From Sinohyriopsis cumingii (taxonomy: Eukaryota > Mollusca > Bivalvia > Unionida > Unionidae), in NCBI GenBank assembly GCA_028554795.2, contig CM068839.1, positions 88,872,682 to 88,936,681 of the forward strand: DNA of 64,000 nt, given 5' to 3'. Under the pieces are notes generated by a model. The model had not been told where the DNA came from. It did not search any database and was given only the letters and a program-made list of their open reading frames with translations. Of the stretch, positions 11,826 through 20,228 are shown in pieces (position 1 is the stretch's first letter; every line of letters begins with the position of its first letter). Made by a program: the position numbers and the translations under genes.

Positions 11826-12344
11826 ATGAACCAAGAATTTCAGCCGCATCCTGTGCTCGTTAATTACGAGGCATCTCGCGACGGCGTTGTTAGAAATTGT
11901 AGACTGAAGAAGCCGGTTGGTACCGTAAATAATCAGGGGTATTTGATGTTTGGTGCCGGAAAGAAGAATTATTATGTTCATAGGGTGGTATTTGAAGTAT
12001 TCAACGGATTAATCGAGAATGGGTTTGTGATTGATCATATTAATAATAATAAGACTGATAATTCTCTTATAAACTTGCAAGCCATCTTGCAAAGTCAAAA
12101 TACCAAAAAAGGCGGAACCGGTAAATACTCAAAAAAAGCAAAACCCGTAAAGTCATTTGATACAACAACGCACGAAGAAAAAATATTTCAGTCGATGAAT
12201 GAGGCAGGAAAATATTTCGATATTTGTAGAGCCTCAATACGATTTGTTGCAGAAGGAATACAGAATTCAGCGATCTCAAAAAAGACGGGTCACATAATTC
12301 GATTTTCATATGTAACAGAATCCTACGATTATATCAGCGAGTGA
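11826..12344 (+). CDS. HNH endonuclease with DNA-binding tail, element 1
   Basis: A 172-residue protein. The region YVHRVVFEVFNG then FVIDHINNNKTDNSLINL is a classic HNH_3-type nuclease core with the His-Asn-His/Asn triad, and the C-terminus (SMNEAGKYFDICRASI) resembles a NUMOD1-type helix-turn-helix used by phage homing endonucleases. It looks whole and follows the Cys-rich gene by 14 bp. Free-standing HNH genes are common hitchhikers in viruses and phages. Homing, or helping element mobility, is inferred. Confidence 0.8.
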   Translation: MNQEFQPHPVLVNYEASRDGVVRNCRLKKPVGTVNNQGYLMFGAGKKNYYVHRVVFEVFNGLIENGFVIDHINNNKTDNSLINLQAILQSQNTKKGGTGKYSKKAKPVKSFDTTTHEEKIFQSMNEAGKYFDICRASIRFVAEGIQNSAISKKTGHIIRFSYVTESYDYISE

Positions 12345-12471
12345 CAAGGTCACCGGCGCCTATGGCGCTGACGAAGTCGCCATGACGAAATACTTCATAC
12401 TAGATAGCACACCTCGGGATTGATACGCAGGGTTCATTTTGTAAAATAATTTTTTTTTATTTAGAAATAAG
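12345..12471. other. Intergenic spacer in element 1
   Basis: Contains a GC-rich stem-like segment (CACCGGCGCCTATGGCGCTG) and then an A/T-rich run just before the next ATG. It may separate the early and late halves of the element. Confidence 0.4.
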
Positions 12472-12903
12472 ATGTTTTATAAGAATATGAATATCGAAGA
12501 CATCAATAATATATTAACCGAGATTTTAAAATTAAAAAATCAAGGAATTGAATTATCTGATAAGCTTGATAACCAAAAAATATTGTCCGATTATGAAATT
12601 ATTAACGAGCAATCAAAGAAAGGTCGATGTACCCTGCCACGCGAGTATTCTTTTATAAAGCGATTACAATATACGATCAATGAAAACTTGTATGGCAATG
12701 ACGTAAATGCATTTATTGGACTATTTACTGCCGTTGAGACAGTACGAAAAAAACTCGGACAGGCTTTTGAACGACGCCGGGAGATTTCTAATAAAATTAA
12801 AAACATTAGAAGGATTATAGACGAAAACTCCCTGGAGCCCCTAGGATATATCCCCCCCGCCACACTCGGCGGGAAATTAGAAACTACGGAGCAATTGCAA
12901 TAA
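12472..12903 (+). CDS. Helical protein of unknown function, element 1
   Basis: 143 residues (142 if counted from MNIEDINNIL at the second Met is not used). Predicted mostly alpha-helical, rich in Lys, Glu and Asn, with a possible short coiled coil near residues 95-125 (FERRREISNKIKNIRRII). No motif recognised. The stop TAA overlaps the ATG of the next gene by one base (TAATG), which suggests co-translation or a very compact late gene array. Its position ahead of the virion block hints at a virion or assembly role, but this is inference. Confidence 0.6.
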   Translation: MFYKNMNIEDINNILTEILKLKNQGIELSDKLDNQKILSDYEIINEQSKKGRCTLPREYSFIKRLQYTINENLYGNDVNAFIGLFTAVETVRKKLGQAFERRREISNKIKNIRRIIDENSLEPLGYIPPATLGGKLETTEQLQ

Positions 12904-13844
12904 TGGTAGGCGAATCACTTACTACTCGGCTAGCCAGAGAGCGGCTAGTAGCGCTTAAAAAGTTCATACCGTTACGAGACAGGGTCCGAAAACAACTTCA
13001 AACGCGGCAACAACTACAAACTGATTTTGCTGTTGGAAGCGAACAGCTCTTTGCTCCGGTAACTAAAGCGACCAAAGATGTTACGGCGGCAACTGTGCCC
13101 GTCCTCGGTGCGCTTGAAAAGATAGCGGCTCAGACCGAGCAAACAAAAGAGTCTCTGGAAACACTCCCTGCGAAAATAGCGGTTGCTACAACACGGAGGC
13201 CGCCACCACTCGCTATAACGGACCCACAAGAACCTTATGTTACAATAGCCGATGAAGAAGAACTAGGCGCCACCGCAAGAGAACCAGAAGAAGAAATACC
13301 GGAAGAAATACCGGAAGAAATACCGGAAGAAATAGAGAAAGAGGGGAATATACCCCGTAATGTGCTTAAAAAGAGCACAATAGACACAATTAGAAATCTC
13401 GGCTACGAAGAATTAGTCGATTTTACTGTTACAAATTTTGCTAAGGACACACGAGATGAGCATATCAATAGCGGCTACGAGAAAAATATAAGGTCGTTAA
13501 AGGACTGGACAAGAATAGTGTATTTGGCAAATAAATATAAAAATGAATTACCACCGCGTGATAATAATTATATAATATTCCACAATAAAGTAAAAAGTGA
13601 AAGACCAAAACACGGAAAAGTATACTCTGTTGGTAAAGACGTTACTTGTCCTGGTAGTGTTCTCAGTGATATATCACGGCTAGAAATACTAATCGGAGGA
13701 AAACGAGCCGGAAATAACTCTCCGGAAATAATCAATGAGGCCGCTGATATTTGCAGGCGGTTATTTGCCGGTGGTATCATGGACATTAATGTATATCGAA
13801 CGCTCATAGACGAACTCGTGGACCACGGTCATTACAGCGATTGA
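12903..13844 (+). CDS. Acidic-hinge protein of unknown function, element 1
   Basis: 313 residues. The N-terminal third is basic and helical. A hinge near residues 125-155 has several repeats of IPEE (from a 12-bp DNA repeat at about 13296-13340). The C-terminal half (STIDTIRNLGYEELVDF, and SVLSDISRLEILIGG) looks like a compact fold. It overlaps the previous gene by one base. Proteins with a basic half, acidic linker and conserved C-terminal half occur in other Polintons at this position, but I cannot name the family. It looks whole. Confidence 0.6.
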   Translation: MVGESLTTRLARERLVALKKFIPLRDRVRKQLQTRQQLQTDFAVGSEQLFAPVTKATKDVTAATVPVLGALEKIAAQTEQTKESLETLPAKIAVATTRRPPPLAITDPQEPYVTIADEEELGATAREPEEEIPEEIPEEIPEEIEKEGNIPRNVLKKSTIDTIRNLGYEELVDFTVTNFAKDTRDEHINSGYEKNIRSLKDWTRIVYLANKYKNELPPRDNNYIIFHNKVKSERPKHGKVYSVGKDVTCPGSVLSDISRLEILIGGKRAGNNSPEIINEAADICRRLFAGGIMDINVYRTLIDELVDHGHYSD

Positions 13845-13866
13845 TCAATCACTGGTGATCAATCAC

Positions 13867-13900
13867 TAATTGGAAAACACTGGTGTTTTTTATAATAAAG
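13867..13900 (+). promoter_or_regulatory. Pre-start motif of element 1 late genes (copy 1)
   Basis: TAATTGGAAAACACTGG followed by a T-run and TATAATAAA right before the ATG at 13901. The same layout precedes at least four other genes in this element. Confidence 0.55.
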
Positions 13901-14360
13901 ATGATTATACACTACAACCATGATAAACCAGTCAGCGTCTACGTGGTAAACTCACGATTGCCCGTATACCGTGAGTGGTACGGAGACGGTCTCGGTAGCA
14001 CCATTGCGGGGTTATTTACAAGAATGGCTCCAAAAGTAGCGCCGTTAGCTAAACAATTAGGAATGAAGGCCATTGATGTTATTCGTGATAAGGGAATCAG
14101 CGCTATTGGAGATGTTGCCGGAAAGGCGTTTTCTGCAGCACGAGATAAACTAATGTCGTTGGTGAGAAAAAGAAAACAAACCACCGGTGATGCCATCAAC
14201 GACAGTGATGCCTGCAAATGTCAGTAAAGTAATAAATAACGCCGTGGAAGAAAAACTAGCGTCGTTGGTAAACAATAATCAAGATGACATCGCAAACATA
14301 ATAGCGGGAAGTGGTTTAAAACCACGACAAAATTCGAAGAATTTAAAACGACGACGATGA
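13901..14360 (+). pseudogene. Small basic virion-type protein locus (pX-like), element 1
   Basis: The protein begins MIIHYNHDKPVSVYV and has a Gly/Ala-containing helix (GLGSTIAGLF then RMAPKVAPLAKQLG), ending in basic tracts (VRKRKQ; further on NLKRRR). The arrangement matches the pX-like small virion protein of element 2 (31246-31662): a GLG or GHGLG start, AP residues, and a basic tail. Such proteins may condense DNA or act like adenovirus pX/pVI. An in-frame GTG at 13883 precedes the ATG, but the motif before 13901 favours 13901. About one break. Confidence 0.55.
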
Positions 14361-14390
14361 TTTAGATGCATCAGCGTATTATTAAATAAA

Positions 14391-15803
14391 ATGTTTAAAC
14401 GAACAGCTGACCCGGCGTCTGATATGGACGCACCAGTGCACAAGGATGATTCTGTCCGTAATTATCAATTTTATTCCTATCATGCAGTACAACCCAACAT
14501 ACGATCGCGAATTGAACTTCAAGTCCATGATACCAGTAAATATTTTTTGCCGTGTGAAGCGTTTATTGAAATCGAAGGAGAACTTGTAACAGAGGCCGAT
14601 ACTCCTGCTGTACCAGCACCGTATCCAGATGATATCAAAGTTGGCTTAGTCAATAACGGCGTAATGGCGCTATTTGAGAGCGCAAAATATCTCATTGATG
14701 GAAGAGAGATCGAGTCTATAGAACGTGATGTTGATGTGGCTACAACAATAATCGGGTTAGCAAGATATTCCGACGATTATACAAGATCAGCGGGTCCATC
14801 TATGATGTTTGCAAAGGATACTAGAAACACTGCTGGAAACTCGCAATTTGTGGTAAGACGAACAAAAAATAATGCTGTTAACGCTGATGTTGATGTTGAG
14901 GATATGATTATAAACAGCGATCCTAATTTTAACATCGGAGCTGCAACACGCATATCAATGTTAACAGGGCCGCGTAGATCTTTCTCATGCGCGATTCCAC
15001 TGCATCATATATTTGGATTTTGTAGGAACGTGCGAAAAGTTATCTACGGAGCAAAGCATACCGTGGTGCTTGTGCGAAAAGGTGATGATAGAAATGCAAT
15101 TTGGAGAATTTCAGCGGATCTTGCGAATCCAAATAATGACCCTGGTAAAGTCGTTTTAACTAAAATGTCATTGTGGATGCCAGTAATGACTCCATCCATT
15201 ACCACAGAGGCACGATTGCTATCCTTTATGGAGCAGGGAGGAAAATCATTACTAAGTTGGCTAACAACAACAACAGATACTAAGCAATCAAATATCAATG
15301 GTATATTCACATGGAACCTGGCATCACAACAAGGCATTTCGGCTCCGCGTCATATATTTGTTGCGTTGCAGGATATGACGAGAGTTGATAATCAACTATC
15401 CAGCCATATGATATTTGATCGATTAGGCGTTACTGACGTCTCGCTGAGAATAAACGGACAGCAGGAACCATCTGAGGATATACAACTTAATTACGGTCAA
15501 AACCATATTGCACGCGTGTACCATCGGTTGCTGTCGTATATGAGTCGTGATCAAAACGTCGACACTGGTTTGCAAATATCACAACATGATTTCAAAGAAC
15601 TATATCCGATCTATTACTTTTCGCTGGAACATCTTGATTTAACAAGACAATCCGTCGTTGATATACACTTCCGAGCTAATGTAACTCGCGGCGTTATTGC
15701 CAATTATAGAGCGGTTGCTGTCATTCTCAGCGATAAATCAATGCTGTTGGAAGGCGTTGGTGGACGAATGAGAATCGTTGATGCACCAGTGGAAAACATG
15801 TAA
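14391..15803 (+). CDS. Major capsid protein, double jelly-roll, element 1
   Basis: 470 residues, the expected size for a Polinton major capsid protein. It starts with a disordered segment, then shows beta-rich, evenly spaced hydrophobic strands. The segments YLIDGREIESI, PRRSFSCAIPLHHIFGF and LSSHMIFDRLG fit conserved positions of the two jelly rolls in virophage, PLV and Polinton capsids. It would form pseudo-hexameric capsomers. It looks whole and is the longest uninterrupted frame of the late block. The assignment rests on length, position (between the pX-like and the GG-PLL proteins) and general strand pattern rather than on a catalytic motif. Confidence 0.8.
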   Translation: MFKRTADPASDMDAPVHKDDSVRNYQFYSYHAVQPNIRSRIELQVHDTSKYFLPCEAFIEIEGELVTEADTPAVPAPYPDDIKVGLVNNGVMALFESAKYLIDGREIESIERDVDVATTIIGLARYSDDYTRSAGPSMMFAKDTRNTAGNSQFVVRRTKNNAVNADVDVEDMIINSDPNFNIGAATRISMLTGPRRSFSCAIPLHHIFGFCRNVRKVIYGAKHTVVLVRKGDDRNAIWRISADLANPNNDPGKVVLTKMSLWMPVMTPSITTEARLLSFMEQGGKSLLSWLTTTTDTKQSNINGIFTWNLASQQGISAPRHIFVALQDMTRVDNQLSSHMIFDRLGVTDVSLRINGQQEPSEDIQLNYGQNHIARVYHRLLSYMSRDQNVDTGLQISQHDFKELYPIYYFSLEHLDLTRQSVVDIHFRANVTRGVIANYRAVAVILSDKSMLLEGVGGRMRIVDAPVENM

Positions 15804-15832
15804 TTGAAAACATAAACGCGTTTACAATAAAA
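15801..15832 (+). promoter_or_regulatory. Pre-start motif of element 1 late genes (copy 2)
   Basis: TAATTGAAAACAT, spacer, TTTACAATAAAA, then ATG. The TAA is the stop codon of the capsid gene. Confidence 0.6.
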
Positions 15833-16225
15833 ATGTCGTATAATGTTATCGGTGTAGAGTTAACCGATGGTCAAGTCAAGAAATTACGATCAAAGTCCGC
15901 TAAACAATGCGGAACCACAATAACGCTGAAGCCGTCAAAGATGGCAGGTGGTAATCATAAGATATCGTTGACGGCGCGTCAAATAAAACATTTCAATGAT
16001 GCGATGAAGAATAAAAAGGGTGTTCAAATAGATTTCTCGGCCGCAGCGATTAAAAACATGGAAAAGACCGGTGGGATATTTCCGCTGTTAGCTGCGATTC
16101 CAGCGTTGATTGCCGCGGCGGCCCCAGCAGTGGCGAAGGCAGCGGCGTTGGGGGCCGTTGGTACCGCGGCGGGAATGGCATTGAAGAAGGCAACCGGGAA
16201 AGGCTATAAAAAAAACGACCCGTAG
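15833..16225 (+). CDS. Hydrophobic-tailed virion-type protein (GG-PLL family), element 1
   Basis: 130 residues. The N-terminal two thirds contain a repeated pattern (ITLKPSKMAGGNHKISLT and then GVQIDFS), after which comes TGGIFPLLAAIP and a long Ala-rich hydrophobic segment ending in a short basic tail (GKGYKKNDP). Element 2 has a counterpart with RGGILPLLLGP near its C-terminus (34836-35222). The pair suggests a conserved Maverick minor virion protein, possibly membrane-active. Function unknown. Confidence 0.65.
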   Translation: MSYNVIGVELTDGQVKKLRSKSAKQCGTTITLKPSKMAGGNHKISLTARQIKHFNDAMKNKKGVQIDFSAAAIKNMEKTGGIFPLLAAIPALIAAAAPAVAKAAALGAVGTAAGMALKKATGKGYKKNDP

Positions 16226-16313
16226 CCGGAAAGGGTCTAAGACTACCGGGAACCCCGTATTCATGGTACTCGGGGAAGGGTCTAAGACTACCGGGAACCG
16301 TTTAATGACTCCT

Positions 16314-16730
16314 ATGTCTAATTTTGATTTAATAGATGCCGCAAACGCGTTAGCGATAAAAAACTTCAGAGGTGTTTTTATGAGGGATCAATTACCGACA
16401 CAACCAAGGAATATTGAAACCGGTATAATTAACCTCGATAAATCCTCCGGAGCGGAAACTCATTGGGTTGCATACGCAATTGATCCGCGTGCGATCGTCT
16501 ATTTTAATTCATACGGGTTAGCCCCGCCAAACGAGTTCATGCGGTATATCCGGGCGTGTTCAGCCCCGGTTTTTTATTCCACGCTGCCAACACAACAATT
16601 AAGTGACCCACCGATATGCGGCCGTGAGGTATTGAACGTACTCGCGGCGATTTCATCATCGCGGAAACCACCTCATGTGGTTGTAAACGAATACACTAGT
16701 GGGGTCGTAGAGGCCCGGCGGGTTAATTAA
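16314..16730 (+). CDS. Adenain-like cysteine protease, element 1
   Basis: Fold of the adenovirus protease, expected to mature virion proteins. Key features: ETHWVAYA with the catalytic His at about residue 50, FNSYG in the place of the usual acidic residue, and a Gln seven residues before ICG, matching the Gln-Cys spacing of adenain. I start at MSNFDLIDAANAL because that is the usual Maverick protease N-terminus; the frame is open upstream to 16263. A direct repeat (GGGTCTAAGACTACCGGGAA at about 16231 and 16281) spans the junction with the preceding gene. Confidence 0.8.
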   Translation: MSNFDLIDAANALAIKNFRGVFMRDQLPTQPRNIETGIINLDKSSGAETHWVAYAIDPRAIVYFNSYGLAPPNEFMRYIRACSAPVFYSTLPTQQLSDPPICGREVLNVLAAISSSRKPPHVVVNEYTSGVVEARRVN

Positions 16731-16756
16731 AAACACTGTTTTTTTTTACAATAATA
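16724..16756 (+). promoter_or_regulatory. Pre-start motif of element 1 late genes (copy 3)
   Basis: TAATTAAAAACACTG, T-run, TTACAATAATA, ATG. It overlaps the protease stop codon. Confidence 0.6.
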
Positions 16757-17944
16757 ATGATTGATATCTGGGGACGACCGGTTTCGGCGCTGAAAAAATC
16801 CACTGAAACGCTCGCCACCGATGACATAAAAAAACTAATTGAGGATGAAATCGCTGATACGTTAAATTTAACCAGTGTTGACCCGGGCGAAATAGTTGTA
16901 TTTCAAGACCGCCAGGGTAAACTGAAATCCAGTAATGTGTCGCTGAATGACGTTTTAATACGACAGCGTGATGCCGCCGAGAACAATATCGTGTTGTATA
17001 CCGATGACGGACGACTTAAATCAGGTGAATCCATCTTGACGATAAATGGAAAAATAAGTACACTTGGCGACAATTATATATCCGTGTCGGATTCGTTAAA
17101 AAATTTGTATGATAAATTTAACGCGCAAGCAAATCAGTTCGAGGGGATACAAAAGTCTGTCACCGATATACAACTCACTACTGCTAGTTTTTTTGGAACC
17201 CCGACGGTAACCGAACCGAATCTTGTAGTGATAAAAAGTATTATTTCGGAGTTTACAACGCTGTCGGGCCAATTTTACATATTACGAAAAAATTTTAACA
17301 GGGCTGATAACACCATTGATAAATTCTTTGGTAAAAAAAATACCAGACCGGAAGAAATTACAATAACTATAAATGATATCACTGCGTATGTACAGGAAAT
17401 AGAAATAATCAAAAATACTGTAAACGCGTATGAAGTGCTCATAAAAGCATTCAGCGCTAATGTTTCAGCGAACAAAAGGAGTATAGACGCGCATACACAG
17501 GAAATAGGAACAATCAAACTTGATGTTGCAACGAACAAAAGGAGTATAGACGAGCATTTATATGAAATAAGAACAATCAAAACTGATATTACAGAGATTA
17601 AAGACAGACTACCTAGAATGACAGAGCAACTCGAAAAAATGAAAACACCTCATGGGAGCATCGGCAATAGCGTATACACGGTTCAACACGGATCATTCGA
17701 TTGGACTCATACGCATAATATAGTAAATATCACCGCAACTGTTAAGGGCATTTATCGATTGACATTGATTTCAGCGATGCAGTTTAATATATCATCGCCA
17801 AGTTCATCCGGGTTTAACAATACAATATCAACAATTATAGACAAGGGCGCAACTGAACCGTTTACAATTAAAGCCGTTGATAGCGGTCTATTTAGGACAA
17901 ACATTACATGGTATGTGGAATTCGTTGTGGATCTAAGTGAGTAA
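16757..17944 (+). CDS. Fibre-like protein with coiled coil and globular head, element 1
   Basis: 395 residues. The N-terminal 20 residues are conserved-looking (MIDIWGRPVSALKKST), which could anchor to a penton-like vertex. A middle region is rich in regular hydrophobic spacing, with two near-identical heptad repeats (ANKRSIDAHTQEI and TNKRSIDEHLYEI, about residues 237-275) forming a trimeric-type coiled coil. The C-terminal 100 residues (FDWTHTHNIV, GIYRLTLIS, TNITWYVEFV) look like a beta-sandwich head of C1q/TNF or phage tail-fibre type. Receptor binding is inferred. It looks whole. Confidence 0.6.
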   Translation: MIDIWGRPVSALKKSTETLATDDIKKLIEDEIADTLNLTSVDPGEIVVFQDRQGKLKSSNVSLNDVLIRQRDAAENNIVLYTDDGRLKSGESILTINGKISTLGDNYISVSDSLKNLYDKFNAQANQFEGIQKSVTDIQLTTASFFGTPTVTEPNLVVIKSIISEFTTLSGQFYILRKNFNRADNTIDKFFGKKNTRPEEITITINDITAYVQEIEIIKNTVNAYEVLIKAFSANVSANKRSIDAHTQEIGTIKLDVATNKRSIDEHLYEIRTIKTDITEIKDRLPRMTEQLEKMKTPHGSIGNSVYTVQHGSFDWTHTHNIVNITATVKGIYRLTLISAMQFNISSPSSSGFNNTISTIIDKGATEPFTIKAVDSGLFRTNITWYVEFVVDLSE

Positions 17945-17972
17945 TTGAAAACACTAGCTCTTTTAAAATAAA
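17942..17972 (+). promoter_or_regulatory. Pre-start motif of element 1 late genes (copy 4)
   Basis: TAATTGAAAACACTAG, spacer, TTTTAAAATAAA, ATG. The TAA is the stop of the fibre-like gene. Confidence 0.6.
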
Positions 17973-18613
17973 ATGACCACCAAGGTAATTGAATCAGAGG
18001 TATCACCGACGTCACATCAATATCGATTCAATACCGTAAAAGAATTCTCCGCGAATTTGAAAACGCTTTCCGAACAATACCGTATAAAAATAAAAAAAAA
18101 TACCGCCGAAAAATAACCACCATCGACGCGGTCGTGTACTCGGTGTCAGGTATAGTAGCCGGTACCGGTGTTATTTTATCCACGGTGACCATGATAGCCC
18201 CGATCGCTGTTCCAATCGCTATCTCCGCGGCGACAACAATTGCTGGAGTCGCCAACGCAATCACTAGAAAGATATCATCGTGTTCTCAGAAAAAACTCAA
18301 CGAGTATACAGTAAAACATCAAATAGTATCCGACGCGTACTCGAAATTATCCGGGTTGATCTCGTTGGCGATAGATAATTCGTTTATATCCGATGCTGAA
18401 TTCTCCACGATGGTCCAGTTGTATGACTCCGCGATGTCAAAAATCGAGGATTTTCAACTGGAAGCTGGAAACCACGTGGCTGAAACCACTTCAATGGGCT
18501 TAAAACATTCTCCTGAAACCACTTCAATGGGCTTAAAACATTCTCCTGAAACCACTTCAATGGGCTTAAAACATCCTCCTGAAAACAAGCAGGTTGTTAA
18601 TATTCGGTGTTGA
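17973..18613 (+). pseudogene. Membrane-type protein locus with C-terminal 11-residue repeats, element 1
   Basis: The beginning is a short polar segment (MTTKVIESEVSPTSHQYRF) ending in a basic run (YRIKIKK). The main part has a long hydrophobic stretch (GIVAGTGVILSTVTMIAP then IAVPIAISAATTIAG), enough for one or two membrane passes, then a helical domain (AYSKLSGLISLAIDN; MVQLYDSAMSKI). The tail has three copies of an 11-residue repeat (ETTSMGLKHSP) from a 33-bp DNA repeat at about 18482-18580. Unknown function; a membrane or spike-associated role is a guess. About one break. Confidence 0.55.
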
Positions 18614-18644
18614 AATTAAACACTAGAAACAGCGAATAATAATA
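18611..18644 (+). promoter_or_regulatory. Pre-start motif of element 1 late genes (copy 5)
   Basis: TGAAATTAAACACTAG, spacer, GAATAATAATA, ATG. It overlaps the preceding stop codon (TGA). Confidence 0.5.
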
Positions 18645-19968
18645 ATGTCGCTGAACCCCGAAGGGTTGCAATTACTTCAACGGATCGCGGAGAACACCAC
18701 TCCGGTACAAACAAATATGATATCGATAACATCAACGAAGCCAGAATTCAGTGTAAACTTCCCCTCTCCGATTCCAGTGAAGGAAATAGCGCTGGCAAAA
18801 TTGCGAGTATATCACAGTTGGCCTAATATCCGAGCGGAAGCATTTAACGGACAACAACCTAATAACTCGCTGGTTTTTGCATGGACAAATAAACCCGATG
18901 GGACCCCAGACTGGAATGAGGTTACAATACCAACTGGGTCATACCAAGTAGAACAAATCAATAAAGAATTTCAACGCAGGATAAAATCGATCACAGGAAA
19001 AGAATCAAAAATCGCTATTACGGTTCATGAACCGACGTTATCGTCGACGATTGAAATAAGCACACCGGGGTATATGGTTGATATTTATAACAGTTCAATA
19101 AGAACCATACTAGGTTGGCCCATGAATCCACCTAATGAAATCCCCGCGGACTTGCACACGAATGCGCAATCGTATCATGAAATTATTACCAGTTATCTGG
19201 ATGATTTGTCTATTATGAAAAGCACGTTATTACCCAGTTGGTTTATATTTCAAGACAGGAATGCCATGCAGTGGTATTTTCAGTATAAGGAAACTCCTGA
19301 ATCGCAAGTCATATTAACAATTAATTTAAATGATATCGCTAGTTTTTTTTATCGAGATTAATCGTAATTACCAATTGCAACTAGAACAACTACGGAAAAC
19401 AAAAGCACGAAAACACGTTGAGATGTTAAATCAACTTATATCAGACATGGAATATATCAATGAACGAATCGTTAAAATAATATCCGCTAACAGCGATGGT
19501 AATAAACAAAAATTCCTAACCGAGTATAATATCACAGAAGCCGATTTACCCAATTTCAAGTTTCCAGGATACAACGCGCCAGAACTAAGAAAGTCTCTTA
19601 ATGATTTTCTCGGTCCATCAACTATCCTTAAACACGATAACGGAGATGGTGGTAGGCATATTGCTCCATACAACGTAAATATCGCATCGGTGATAGCAAT
19701 CAATCTAGTGTGTGATGTTATCGAAGGGAGTTACCAGGTAGATACCAAGCAATCAAATCAAGCTCAACAGGGGTATATCCTTTATTCATTTTCACCAACG
19801 GCCCCTCCCGGATTCTTAATCGTTGAGAGCCCGATTAATCCGGTCTATATGCGATGCCATAATCGGTTTTTAACGAGAATTAATTTTAGACTTACCGATC
19901 AGTCAAATAACCTAATTGATCTACAAGAGGAGGAGTTAGTGGTTACTCTGTTTGTAAGATCATTGTAA
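18645..19968 (+). pseudogene. Penton-like minor capsid protein locus, element 1
   Basis: The N-terminal part (FPSPIPVKEIALAKLRVYH, then WPNI; VTIPTGSYQVEQINKEF) matches the signature of the minor capsid/penton proteins that occupy vertices in Polintons and relatives. The C-terminal part ends in strands typical of a single jelly roll (GFLIVESPINPVYMRC; TRINFRLTDQ; EELVVTLFVRSL). A coiled-coil-like linker (LQLEQLRKTKARKHVEML) lies between. It is broken about once. It ends within about 15 bp of the right TIR, so its 3' end signal must lie in the TIR. Confidence 0.72.
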
Positions 19969-19978
19969 ATAACTTCTT

Positions 19979-20223
19979 AGCAGCAGGGGGGGGGGGGGGG
20001 GAAATGACATCGACGCGGTCGTCGCTGTGTTTACCGGACGCTGACGACGCTGGGATCGGCTCGCAGAACCAAATGACGTCACCGTCGTGTAGGATGGACC
20101 GTCGTCGTTTTTTTTTTACCGGCGCTGACTACACCGGATCCGCTGAGTGCAGAAAGTAATAATTAAGCAAAATGACGATTGGACAAAATGTCGGATTCGC
20201 CCCCCCCCCCCCCCCCCGCTGCT
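19979..20223 (-). repeat. Element 1 right terminal inverted repeat
   Basis: Reverse complement of 5533-5762 with longer G and C tracts and a few substitutions. CRE-like TGACGTCA at 20074-20081. Flanked outside by TTACT (20224-20228). Confidence 0.93.
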
Positions 20224-20228
20224 TTACT

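Larger units (their letters stand above)
5533..20223. mobile_element. Element 1: Polinton/Maverick-type fossil, 14.7 kb
   Basis: The element is bounded by terminal inverted repeats starting AGCAGC and flanked by TTACT on both sides (5528-5532 and 20224-20228); a shared T makes a 6-bp TTTACT reading possible. It contains the hallmark Polinton set: integrase, B-family DNA polymerase, packaging ATPase, adenain-like protease, double-jelly-roll capsid and penton-like protein. The left half holds replication and integration genes, and the right half is a run of rightward virion genes. TIR arms differ by about 1% apart from G-tract length, so insertion is probably fairly recent. Several genes are broken (about seven breaks overall), while the capsid, ATPase and fibre-like genes look whole. 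Confidence 0.93.
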
